Shown here: piece after piece, positions 8,474-17,490 of the stretch
Layout: each line of letters begins with the position of its first letter
Numbering within the stretch: the first letter of the stretch is position 1
From: Bacteroidota bacterium
GTDB taxonomy: Bacteria; Bacteroidota; Bacteroidia; AKYH767-A; OLB10
Direction of reading: 5' to 3'
DNA length: 64,000 bases
Assembly (NCBI GenBank): GCA_016714535.1
Contig: JADKDR010000012.1
Coordinates: 124,001-188,000 of the forward strand
Translations under genes and position numbers: made by a program
The notes under the pieces: model-generated
What the model saw: only the letters and a program-made list of their open reading frames with translations
The model's database searches: none
Told to the model about the DNA's origin: nothing

Positions 8474-11400
8474 CTACTGTTTAATAAATCGTGCATAGCT
8501 GTTGGCTCCATTTTGTGTAACTACCACTATATATGTTCCACTGTTGAATGTTGAAATATCAATGGATTCATTTGTAAGTGATGTTTCACGGTGCATCATT
8601 TGGCGACCTTGCATATCATATATAGCAACCGTAGCCAGCTCAAACGAAGGATTATTAATAAAAAGCACATCCTTAGCCGGATTAGGATAAACGGAAATTT
8701 CATTTGTGGTAATATCGCTTGTAAACTCGTCTGTCTCGCGTGCTCCGGTTTTAAAGGTGAAGCGTGCATAGCTTTGTTGCGACAAACCATTAACTACGGA
8801 GAATGAGCCTCCTGCTTTAATGGAGCTGTCTGGAAATTCCATATATGAAAGAGCAAAAACGGTATTGTCAAAAATTGGTTTAAACGTACTAACGGCTCCT
8901 GTGCTTGAGTTGATGGCGGCAAAGCGCCCAACTGTAATGCTGTTAGCTAAAGTAAAATTGCCACCACAATAGATGCTAGTTCCACGTTGAGCAAGGGAAT
9001 AACAAGTGCTATTTAAACCGGGATTCCATGTTGTTAAGCTGCCATTGTTTTTGTTGATGGCGCATAAATAGTTTCGTGCACTACCACCTACTAACGTAAA
9101 CTGGCCTCCTGCAATAATCGAATTTCCATTGACAAGTAATGTATAAACATAGCTATTAGCATCGGGGTTCCAGCTTTTTAACGCACCATTGGCAAGACTA
9201 AATGCTGCAAGGCGGTTGCGTGCGGTGGCATTGCTGGTTGTAAACCACCCACCAACATAAATCAACGAATCGGCTATCGTAATTGCATTCACCTGATTAT
9301 TAAATGCAGGGTTAAAAGCATTTAGAGCAGATGTATTTGCATTGTAAGAGCACATGTATCCGCGGCTATTTCCGTTAGCTGTTGTAAATGTCCCTCCCAG
9401 GTAAACGGTAGTTCCATTCAAAGCAATGGAATAAACTGTGCTATTCAATTGAGGGTTAAATGTTCGCAAGGTGCCATTATTAGTATTAAGAGCGGCAGCA
9501 TAAGGGCGGCTCAAGCCTTCGATGGTTGAAAATGATCCTCCAAGATATAGCGCTGTTCCACTCAGGGCAAGCGCATACACTGTGCTGTTTATTGCAGGGT
9601 TAAAATTAGAGCGCAAAACCCCTGTCGATTTAGTATAGCTAAACAAATTGGTACGAGTAGTATAGTTACACATGGTGAATGCACCTTGGAGCCAGAAATT
9701 GTTTTCAAAATAAAGTACTTTAATAGCACTACTATTTAAAGATGGCGCCCATGTCTGCAAAGCAGCATTGCTAACTGCCAAAGCAGCCACGCGATTACGC
9801 TCAGTAGAATTAACGGTTGTAAAATTGCCTGTGAAGTATACATTGTTATTTATTACTGCCACTGAGCTAACTATGTTATTTAAAGTAGCCGTCCATGTGG
9901 TTGCACCACCAGTGGTATTGTTTAATACCGCTATATATGTTCTGCTTTGCCCGCCAATAGTTGTAAAGGAGCCTCCAACATAAAGTTTAGAGTTAGAATA
10001 TTTAATATCATTTACACTGCCGTTAACCGCTCCGGCATTCCATGTTTTTGTGATAAGTGTAGTTGATTTTATAGCCGCAATATTCTTGCGGAACGTATTA
10101 TTTACAAGTGTAAATACACCACCTGCACATATGGAAGTGCCAAATGAAGCCAAACTATACACAGCACCATTATACTCAGGTGCCCATGCGTTTAATGTTC
10201 CTGCACCGGTTGTTGACAATGCAGCCGCATAGTTGCGTGCTGTGCCGCCAACCAAAGTGAAATCACCTCCCAGGTAAATCAGATTGTTCGAAAAATTAAT
10301 AGCCTTTACTTGTCCGTTACACGTTGGATTCCAGTTTTGTGTAGCAGCTGTATTTGTGCTTGATGCTGCTGCATAACTTCTTGTCAAATTGTTAACCGAA
10401 GTAAAACTTCCTCCATAATAGATATTATTACCCGAAACAACGGCATCATATACAAAGCCGCCATTGGCTATAAGCGGGTTCCAGGTAGTTAGCGCTCGTG
10501 ATGATTTTTGCACCTTGCAAAGCCCATTTTGATAGACAACTTTAGCAATATTGAAAGAACCTCCAATAACCACTGCATTACCATTTACTCCAAAAGCACG
10601 CACTGTGTTGTTTAAATCGGGGGCCCAGCTTTGCAGGGTTCCTGCTCCGGCAGCGCTATACGAAGCACAAAAATAACGAGTGGAGCCGTTGCAGATAGTA
10701 AATTCACCTCCCAGGTATACATTTGTTCCAACTGCGATTGCAAGTACAGTAGAGTTCAATTGTGGCGCCCATGATAGGATATTTCCATTGCCAGTATTAA
10801 AAGCTGCTGCATAGGTGCGCGGGCTAGCTGCAATGTTTGTAAAACTGCCACCAACATATAAAGTGGTACCTGATAAGAACAAGGAATAGATAAAACTGTT
10901 TGGCGTAGGATTCCAAGTTGTAGCATTATTATTTGCAACATTTAATGCCGCAAGGTATGTGCGTGGCTGTCCGCCTATGGCCGAAAAGGTGCCGCCTGCA
11001 TAAACTACTGCACCATTTAATGCTAAGGAATATACAATACCATTAGCATTAGGATCCCAACTTTGCAATGCGCCATTGCTTAACGCAACCGATGCTACCC
11101 GATTTCGTGCTGTAGTACCTACTGAGGTAAATGCTCCACCTATTAACAGATTAGATCCGCTTATTACCATTGTATAGACTATATAGCCCGGCTGTGCCGC
11201 AAAAGCACCAACTAAAGCTCCATTGTTTTTATTAACCGCAGCAAGATAATTTTTTGCCACCCCATCAATTGTGTTGAATAAGCCTCCAACATAAAGATTA
11301 TTGCCATTTAGCGCTAGTGAGTACACATAACTATTCGGGTTTGGATCGAACGTTAAATCAATCGATTTATCTGCCTTAATACGTACAAGGTTGGTTAAGC

Positions 11401-12856
11401 CCTGTGGCGTAGTAAAATTACCGCCTACATACCAACCACCAGCGCCATCGCTTATGGTTACATTTATAATTCCATTTACTCCGCTAAACGATGGATCGGC
11501 TGAAGCATTTGCTGTGGTAACACTTGCAATTCCGGGAGCCGAAACGCCTATATTAGAAAAATCACCGTATGGGTAGATATTTAGTGAATCCTGCGCTATG
11601 CCTCGTCCTGTTGAATTATAACCAAATGTTTTTGATACCGCACCTGTAGTACCATGGATAGTTGCAGCATACGATACAGCAAGATTACCCATTTGTGTAA
11701 AAGAGCCTGTGGCAACCACTACAGAGTCCATTGCAGTTAAACCATAAACAACATTATTTGCCTTGGGGTCCCATACCTGAACTACTCCGGTATTTTTATT
11801 TAGCGATGCAATATACCTGCGTGTTTGCCCTCCAATACTTGTAAATGCTCCGCCTACATACAACTTGGTGCCCACCAAGGCTAACGCTTCAACCGTAGAG
11901 TTTGGATTTGGTTTAAAACCTGCATCCAAAACTTTTGCAGCAGTTATATGCACTAAATGATTTGCACCAAAAGTACCCGTATTAAAAAAACCTCCCACAT
12001 ACCAGCCTCCTGCACCATCGCTAATCACTGCATTTACCTGACCATTAACCCCAGGAAAACCTTGGGCTGTTGTTCCAGATACATTGTTTACTTCTGACAC
12101 ATAATTAGCAGGATTACCAAATGAATTGAACGCACCACCAATATATAGGTCTTTGCCTAGACTATCGTGTTCTAATGTATAAACACTGCCATCAAAAGAT
12201 GGCGTTCGCACTGTATTTCCATTACTAAGCAGGCAAGCTGCTAAACGTCCCTGATTTAAACCATCCACAGCAGTAAATTCGCCTCCATAAAATAAAGTAT
12301 CTCCCTTTGTCTCAAAATCATATACAAGATTGTTAAGCTGATGATCGGTAGAGAAAATAGCACCTGTGTTTTTATTAATGGCCGCCAGATAAGGTCTGCT
12401 TACCCCAGATATAAAGGTAAAACCTCCGCCTACATAAAGTCGGTTTCCAGCCAACTTTAATGCATAAACGGTGGTATTTGGATTGGGCGTAAACGTATTT
12501 ACAACTGCTTTTGTTGAGTTAACACGTATCAGATTTGATTTACCAGTGCGGCTTTCAGTAAAATTACCACCTATATAATAGCCTCCTGCACCATCTGATT
12601 CGATGGCATATATATATCCATTGATATTTAAGTTTAGCGAGTCAAGTTGCAATGAGGCCGATGCATTATAGGATGCATTGTTTCGAACTCTTACTCCAAC
12701 CTGGCTGAAACTCCCACCAACATATACATTGGTACTATCTTCAGCTATGGCATATACGGTGCCATTGGTACTAATTCCGGGGTATACTTGTTTCTGTCCA
12801 TTGACAGCTAAAAGGCCGCCAATTAAAAATGCGCATGATAAAATTAATCTTCTCAT
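8474..12856 (-). CDS. Secreted propeller-repeat protein with T9SS type A sorting domain
   Basis: 1460 residues. A signal peptide (MRRLILSCAFLIGGLLAVNG) is followed by about 28 copies of a ~48-50-residue unit centred on (I/L/V)Y(V/L)GG(S/T/N)F, each continuing with R-N/T-Y-(L/A)AA-N-NG-L-WNP-N-VY. This pattern resembles delta-60/WD-like beta-propeller repeats, enough for several stacked propellers or one long solenoid. The last ~75 residues (EISVYPNPAKDVLFI to the end) form a type A T9SS sorting domain, so the protein should be exported and anchored on or released from the cell surface. Function is unknown; adhesion or glycan binding is a guess. Despite its repetitive 4.4-kb length it has no frame break, unlike the T9SS genes at 40-51 kb. 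Confidence 0.9.
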   Translation of the reverse strand: MRRLILSCAFLIGGLLAVNGQKQVYPGISTNGTVYAIAEDSTNVYVGGSFSQVGVRVRNNASYNASASLQLDSLNLNINGYIYAIESDGAGGYYIGGNFTESRTGKSNLIRVNSTKAVVNTFTPNPNTTVYALKLAGNRLYVGGGFTFISGVSRPYLAAINKNTGAIFSTDHQLNNLVYDFETKGDTLFYGGEFTAVDGLNQGRLAACLLSNGNTVRTPSFDGSVYTLEHDSLGKDLYIGGAFNSFGNPANYVSEVNNVSGTTAQGFPGVNGQVNAVISDGAGGWYVGGFFNTGTFGANHLVHITAAKVLDAGFKPNPNSTVEALALVGTKLYVGGAFTSIGGQTRRYIASLNKNTGVVQVWDPKANNVVYGLTAMDSVVVATGSFTQMGNLAVSYAATIHGTTGAVSKTFGYNSTGRGIAQDSLNIYPYGDFSNIGVSAPGIASVTTANASADPSFSGVNGIINVTISDGAGGWYVGGNFTTPQGLTNLVRIKADKSIDLTFDPNPNSYVYSLALNGNNLYVGGLFNTIDGVAKNYLAAVNKNNGALVGAFAAQPGYIVYTMVISGSNLLIGGAFTSVGTTARNRVASVALSNGALQSWDPNANGIVYSLALNGAVVYAGGTFSAIGGQPRTYLAALNVANNNATTWNPTPNSFIYSLFLSGTTLYVGGSFTNIAASPRTYAAAFNTGNGNILSWAPQLNSTVLAIAVGTNVYLGGEFTICNGSTRYFCASYSAAGAGTLQSWAPDLNNTVRAFGVNGNAVVIGGSFNIAKVVYQNGLCKVQKSSRALTTWNPLIANGGFVYDAVVSGNNIYYGGSFTSVNNLTRSYAAASSTNTAATQNWNPTCNGQVKAINFSNNLIYLGGDFTLVGGTARNYAAALSTTGAGTLNAWAPEYNGAVYSLASFGTSICAGGVFTLVNNTFRKNIAAIKSTTLITKTWNAGAVNGSVNDIKYSNSKLYVGGSFTTIGGQSRTYIAVLNNTTGGATTWTATLNNIVSSVAVINNNVYFTGNFTTVNSTERNRVAALAVSNAALQTWAPSLNSSAIKVLYFENNFWLQGAFTMCNYTTRTNLFSYTKSTGVLRSNFNPAINSTVYALALSGTALYLGGSFSTIEGLSRPYAAALNTNNGTLRTFNPQLNSTVYSIALNGTTVYLGGTFTTANGNSRGYMCSYNANTSALNAFNPAFNNQVNAITIADSLIYVGGWFTTSNATARNRLAAFSLANGALKSWNPDANSYVYTLLVNGNSIIAGGQFTLVGGSARNYLCAINKNNGSLTTWNPGLNSTCYSLAQRGTSIYCGGNFTLANSITVGRFAAINSSTGAVSTFKPIFDNTVFALSYMEFPDSSIKAGGSFSVVNGLSQQSYARFTFKTGARETDEFTSDITTNEISVYPNPAKDVLFINNPSFELATVAIYDMQGRQMMHRETSLTNESIDISTFNSGTYIVVVTQNGANSYARFIKQ

Positions 12857-12903
12857 TAGTTTATTTATTAAAATTTAAAATATTAGTCAGGTAATGTGAA
12901 TTG

Positions 12904-12911
12904 CAAAGGTA
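12904..12911 (-). promoter_or_regulatory. -7 box for the propeller-repeat gene
   Basis: The minus strand reads TACCTTTG (TAnnTTTG) 48 bases upstream of the ATG. No clear TTTG upstream element at the usual spacing was found. Confidence 0.35.
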
Positions 12912-13067
12912 TAACACAAAGCCCTGAATACCCATCCTAGTTAATAAACGGTAGCTAATTATTTTTAAATGGTAAATTAACTTGAAGGGGAATTGATACC
13001 TAAAGGGAGAATATATCAGGCCAATTATTTATGGATTAAATTACTAAGAAATATATGGAAAAAAATA

Positions 13068-13101
13068 TTTTGATAATGCCATTTCAAATTTATTACATTT
13101 G
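13068..13101 (+). promoter_or_regulatory. Promoter of acpP-fabF
   Basis: TTTTG at 13068-13072 and TACATTTG at 13094-13101 are separated by 21 bases, an almost ideal Bacteroidota housekeeping promoter (TTTG, 19-21 bases, TAnnTTTG). The acpP ATG is 30 bases downstream. Confidence 0.65.
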
Positions 13102-13130
13102 CCCCCTTAATTAAAAAACCTTTTAAAAAA

Positions 13131-13367
13131 ATGGCAGACATTGAATCACGAGTAAAATCGATAATTGTAGATAAACTAAGTGTAGAAGAAAGTGAAATTA
13201 CAACCGAATCAAGTTTTACAAATGACCTTGGCGCAGATTCGTTAGATACCGTTGAATTAATTATGGAGTTCGAAAAGGAGTTTAACATTGCTATTCCTGA
13301 TGATCAGGCCGAAAAAATACAAACGGTAGGGCAAGCAATAGACTACATAAAGGCAAATGCAAAATAA
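13131..13367 (+). CDS. acpP: Acyl carrier protein
   Basis: A 78-residue (plus stop) acidic helical protein. Ser37 in DLGADSLDTVEL is the site for the 4'-phosphopantetheine arm that carries growing acyl chains in type II fatty-acid synthesis. Length and sequence are standard for the family. It is followed 58 bases later by fabF in the same direction, the common acpP-fabF arrangement, and both probably use the promoter at 13068-13101. Confidence 0.97.
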   Translation: MADIESRVKSIIVDKLSVEESEITTESSFTNDLGADSLDTVELIMEFEKEFNIAIPDDQAEKIQTVGQAIDYIKANAK

Positions 13368-13425
13368 CTACCCCGTTATTCTGATTGCTTAAGCAACTTA
13401 TCAAATAAATTTAGTAGTAAAGACA

Positions 13426-14679
13426 ATGGAATTAAAAAGAGTTGTCGTAACGGGCCTTGGGTCGCTTACGCCATTAGGTAATTCAACAGCTGCTTATTGG
13501 CAGAATTTACTTAATGGGGTAAGTGGATCGGCTCCAATTACTAAATTTGATGCAAGTAAATTTAAAACGCAATTTGCCTGTGAAGTAAAAGACTTCGATC
13601 CCACTGAGTTTATTGATAAAAAAGAGGTCCGCAGAATGGATGCTTTTTCGCATTATGCAATTGCTGTAAGCGAAGAAGCTGTAATAGATGCCGGCCTAAA
13701 AGACAATACTGAGTTAGATGTTGACCGCATAGGAGTAATATGGGGCAGCGGAATTGGAGGATTACGCACTTTTCAGGATGAAGTTACAGCCTTTGCCAAA
13801 GGCGATGGTACACCTCGTTTCAATCCATTCTTTATTCCAAAAATGATTGCTGATATAGCTTGTGGCCATATCAGTATGCGTTATGGTTACCGAGGCCCAA
13901 ACTATACAACAGTATCGGCATGTGCAAGCAGCACCAATGCATTAATAGACGCTTTTAACTTAATCCGTCTTGACAAGGCCGACATAATTCTTACCGGAGG
14001 CAGCGAAGCGGCTGTAAACGAAGCCGGAGTTGGTGGCTTTAATGCTTGCATGGCACTTAGTGTACGAAACGATAGTCCACAAACTGCTTCGCGCCCATTT
14101 GACAAAGACCGCGATGGATTTGTACTTGGCGAGGGTGCCGGTTGTGTGGTTGTTGAAGAATTGGAACATGCCCTAAAACGTGGTGCTAAAATATATTGTG
14201 AACTTGTTGGAGGTGGATTAAGCGCTGATGCGCATCATATAACCGCCCCTCATCCCGAAGGGCTTGGCGCCATGAATGTGATGAAAAATGCACTTCGCGA
14301 TGCACAATTAAAACCAACTGATATTGATTACATAAATGTTCACGGCACCTCTACTCCACTTGGTGATATTGCCGAAACAAAAGCTATACAAAAGGTTTTT
14401 GGCGATCATGCCTATATCCTGAATATAAGCAGTACCAAGTCGATGACAGGTCACCTGTTGGGAGCTGCTGGTGTTATTGAAGGCATTGCAACCATTTTGG
14501 CTATTCAAAATGATATCGTACCACCAACTATCAATCATTTTACCGATGACCCTGAACTTGACTCTAAATTAAATTTTACATTTAATGCATCGCAAAAGCG
14601 CACCGTGCGCGCTGCGCTAAGCAACACTTTTGGTTTTGGCGGTCACAATGCCAGCATCATTTTCAAGAAGTACAATTAA
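13426..14679 (+). CDS. fabF: 3-oxoacyl-[acyl-carrier-protein] synthase II
   Basis: 417 residues, the normal KAS II length. It condenses malonyl-ACP with acyl-ACP during fatty-acid elongation. The catalytic triad is visible: Cys166 in VSACASSTNA, His306 in VHGTSTPLGD and His343 in GHLLGAAG. The C-terminus has the expected NTFGFGGHN motif. It follows acpP, its carrier partner, in a probable two-gene operon. Confidence 0.97.
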   Translation: MELKRVVVTGLGSLTPLGNSTAAYWQNLLNGVSGSAPITKFDASKFKTQFACEVKDFDPTEFIDKKEVRRMDAFSHYAIAVSEEAVIDAGLKDNTELDVDRIGVIWGSGIGGLRTFQDEVTAFAKGDGTPRFNPFFIPKMIADIACGHISMRYGYRGPNYTTVSACASSTNALIDAFNLIRLDKADIILTGGSEAAVNEAGVGGFNACMALSVRNDSPQTASRPFDKDRDGFVLGEGAGCVVVEELEHALKRGAKIYCELVGGGLSADAHHITAPHPEGLGAMNVMKNALRDAQLKPTDIDYINVHGTSTPLGDIAETKAIQKVFGDHAYILNISSTKSMTGHLLGAAGVIEGIATILAIQNDIVPPTINHFTDDPELDSKLNFTFNASQKRTVRAALSNTFGFGGHNASIIFKKYN

Positions 14680-14733
14680 AAAATCTTTTACAAGTTTCTA
14701 ACACTTGCAATTTATTTGCAGTGAACATTTGGT

Positions 14734-14741
14734 TATCTTTG
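14734..14741 (+). promoter_or_regulatory. -7 box for the FG-GAP protein gene
   Basis: TATCTTTG matches TAnnTTTG 22 bases before the ATG at 14763. A TTTG lies 15 bases upstream, closer than usual. Confidence 0.4.
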
Positions 14742-14762
14742 AATCTTCAAATTGACAACTAA

Positions 14763-16982
14763 ATGAAAATAAAACCGGCTTATTTACTGCTGCTATTAAT
14801 TTTTTCTCATCCTCTTTTTTCACAAAACACTTTCTTTAAAAGCACCAATGTGCCTGTTTCACATTTTGGAACATCTATTTCTTTTCCATGGACCGGTGGT
14901 TATGACCATCCTGCTTTTTTTAATATCGATTTAAATAATGACGGCATCCTTGATTTATTTTCATGGGATAGAAACAATCAAGGCCACCCCGGACGCATCA
15001 CTACGTTTATCAACAACGGTACTGCCAATACATTCGATTACGAATACGCTCCTGAATATGCTGTGTATTTTCCAAAAGTGCTCGATTGGTGTGTGTTGTA
15101 TGACTATAACTGCGATAATAAAATTGACTTGCTGTCCAACTCATCGCAAGGAGTGCGAGCCTATAAAAATATTTCGCAACCGGGACAGCATGTAGCGTTT
15201 CAGCTTGATTATCCCTATATACCGGCCGATGTTACAAGTAATGTTTTTGTTTTGCGCACCGATCACCCGGCCTTGGCCGATTTTGATAATGATGGTGATA
15301 TGGACATTATCGCTGCTTATATTCTTGGTGGCTTTTATGTGCACTACAAAAATTTTGGAATAGAAGTACTCAATCGATGCGACACACTTCTATATTATAC
15401 TCAGGCTAACTGTTTCGGTAATGCTTATTTAAGTGCGTTTAACAATTCGGCCTTATTAAATGTAGGCTGCAAACCTCAACCTCCACTTATTATTACTCAG
15501 GAAATGATAGACACCCTTGGTGAGCGACATGCCGGTGGTTGCCCAATGGCTTATGATTTTGATAAAAATGGAATGTATGATATTTTCCATGGTGATGTGC
15601 TGGCCTCTACAAACCTAATGCTCTATAATGGCGGCACTCCCGGAAATGATTTGTTTACATGGCAAGATTCTGTTTTTCCGGTTTACGATTCCAAGCCTAT
15701 TGACATTTATAATTTTCCGGGTGCCTATTTTATTGATATAGATAATGATGGTCAGCGTGAATGTATAGTAGCCTGCTGCGATAAAGTTGATACCGGAGAA
15801 AACTACAACAGTGTATGGATGTATGAAAACACACCTAATGGCAATGTCGATTCTTTTCATTTTGTGAGCGATGCGTTTTTGGTTTCAGAAACCATTGACC
15901 TTGGCAGCGGGGCTTGCCCCCGTTTCTTTGATGCGGATGCAGATGGGTTGATGGATATTATTATAAGCAACATGGGAAAATTTATCCTCTCTCCCGATTC
16001 TCAAAATTTTCCTCAGTTTGCCTTCTATAAAAACATAGGCACAGCAACCGCACCTGCTTTCGATTTACAAACTATGGACTATGCAGGAATGAATCAATAT
16101 GGCTGGCGAAATATTAAACATTGTTTTGGCGATATGGATGGCGATAGCGATATGGACATGCTCGTTGGCACGACTAATGGTAAATTTCAATATTTTGAAA
16201 ACACAGCGCCACAAGGCAATCCTGCAAGTTTCGTTTTAACGCAGAACAATTACTTTGGTCTTGATGTAGGAAAAAATGCAGCACCCTACCTATATGATTT
16301 TGATAATGATGGGCGACTAGATATTGTTGCGGGTAATGAGTTAGGCACGCTCACTTATTATCAAAATTCAGGAACACAAACAGCACCAAACTTTTCATCG
16401 ATAGCTGTAAATTTTGGAAATGTAAATGTTACTCCACCATTTAGTATTGCTGGCAATGCCGTACCGTTTGTCTTTAATGATAGTGGAACGAAATTATTGG
16501 TAGGTAATGAATATGGTGTCATCTACTATTACGATAATATCGACAATAACCTCAATGGTAACTTTGCTTTATTGGATAGCACATTTCAGGATATTTACGA
16601 ACCTGTGCGCGCATGTCCGGATGGTGCCGATATCAATGGCGATACTTACCCCGACCTGGTAGTAGGCAACTATGCTGGTGGACTAGGTTTATATATTCAG
16701 AGCAGTCAGGGAAACAATGAATTACCGGGTGATGAATGTTTTCTCGAAATATTTCCAAATCCTGCAACAGATTACATTGCATGCAATGTTCGTAGCTGCA
16801 ATTTTAATGATGGCGTTACCTTGCAACTTTATGATATAAGAGGTGCATTGGTGGCGCAAAAGAATATAACATCCAGCTATACTTACTTTAATATTGATGA
16901 ATTTGCCAATGGCTTATACCTGCTAAAGTTAAACACCCGCGAGGGAAAACAGCATGGAATAAAATTCCAAATTATGCGTTAA
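14763..16982 (+). CDS. Secreted FG-GAP/VCBS-repeat protein with T9SS type A sorting domain
   Basis: 739 residues. A signal peptide ending near HPLFSQ is followed by about nine calcium-binding loops of the D-x-[DN]-x-D-G-x-x-D type (for example DLNNDGILDLF, DFDNDGDMDII, DFDNDGRLDIVAG), the signature of FG-GAP/VCBS propeller blades. The end (CFLEIFPNPATDYIACNV to KFQIMR) is a type A T9SS sorting domain. It is therefore a predicted surface or secreted Ca2+-stabilised propeller; ligand and role are unknown. It lies between fabF and a lipoprotein operon and has its own probable promoter. Confidence 0.9.
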   Translation: MKIKPAYLLLLLIFSHPLFSQNTFFKSTNVPVSHFGTSISFPWTGGYDHPAFFNIDLNNDGILDLFSWDRNNQGHPGRITTFINNGTANTFDYEYAPEYAVYFPKVLDWCVLYDYNCDNKIDLLSNSSQGVRAYKNISQPGQHVAFQLDYPYIPADVTSNVFVLRTDHPALADFDNDGDMDIIAAYILGGFYVHYKNFGIEVLNRCDTLLYYTQANCFGNAYLSAFNNSALLNVGCKPQPPLIITQEMIDTLGERHAGGCPMAYDFDKNGMYDIFHGDVLASTNLMLYNGGTPGNDLFTWQDSVFPVYDSKPIDIYNFPGAYFIDIDNDGQRECIVACCDKVDTGENYNSVWMYENTPNGNVDSFHFVSDAFLVSETIDLGSGACPRFFDADADGLMDIIISNMGKFILSPDSQNFPQFAFYKNIGTATAPAFDLQTMDYAGMNQYGWRNIKHCFGDMDGDSDMDMLVGTTNGKFQYFENTAPQGNPASFVLTQNNYFGLDVGKNAAPYLYDFDNDGRLDIVAGNELGTLTYYQNSGTQTAPNFSSIAVNFGNVNVTPPFSIAGNAVPFVFNDSGTKLLVGNEYGVIYYYDNIDNNLNGNFALLDSTFQDIYEPVRACPDGADINGDTYPDLVVGNYAGGLGLYIQSSQGNNELPGDECFLEIFPNPATDYIACNVRSCNFNDGVTLQLYDIRGALVAQKNITSSYTYFNIDEFANGLYLLKLNTREGKQHGIKFQIMR

Positions 16983-17060
16983 ATGATAACTATCAGATTG
17001 CCAAATAGAGTTCTATACTCGATATTTGCAGCTATGTTAAACCAATAAAAAATAACTTCA

Positions 17061-17486
17061 ATGAAAAAAACTTTTTTAAAAACGCTCACATTCATCTTGT
17101 TAACTATGACCGTATACAATGCTTGTAAGCCAAAGGAAGACTGTGAAGCCGGAGGTGATGGAGCGTTAACCTTGATGGTAAAACTTCAACATCATGGTGT
17201 TACCATTTACAATCAGCCAACTTATAAGGACACCGTTTATTTTGTATTTAATACACAGGAAGCACCCGCTTTAAATTCTAATTTAATTCCTGTGCGCTAC
17301 GATAAAATGATAGTAGGCACCGGCACCGAAGACCATGTGCATGTAACAAACATGAAATGTGGCAATTATTATATTTATGCTGCCGGGCTTGATACCGCAG
17401 GTCCATATCGTGTTACCGGAGGCATTCCATTCAGTACCGAGGAAACAACTGGAGAAATTTCGGTGATAGTACCTGTAACCGAATAA
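17061..17486 (+). CDS. Small putative lipoprotein
   Basis: 141 residues. A hydrophobic leader ends in the lipobox-like VYNAC, so Cys22 is probably lipidated after cleavage. The mature part looks beta-rich and might be an immunoglobulin- or carboxypeptidase-regulatory-like fold, with no catalytic motif I recognise. It ends 4 bases before the cytochrome/YVTN lipoprotein gene, so the two are probably co-expressed and may act together at a membrane face. Function unknown. Confidence 0.75.
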   Translation: MKKTFLKTLTFILLTMTVYNACKPKEDCEAGGDGALTLMVKLQHHGVTIYNQPTYKDTVYFVFNTQEAPALNSNLIPVRYDKMIVGTGTEDHVHVTNMKCGNYYIYAAGLDTAGPYRVTGGIPFSTEETTGEISVIVPVTE

Positions 17487-17490
17487 CCAC

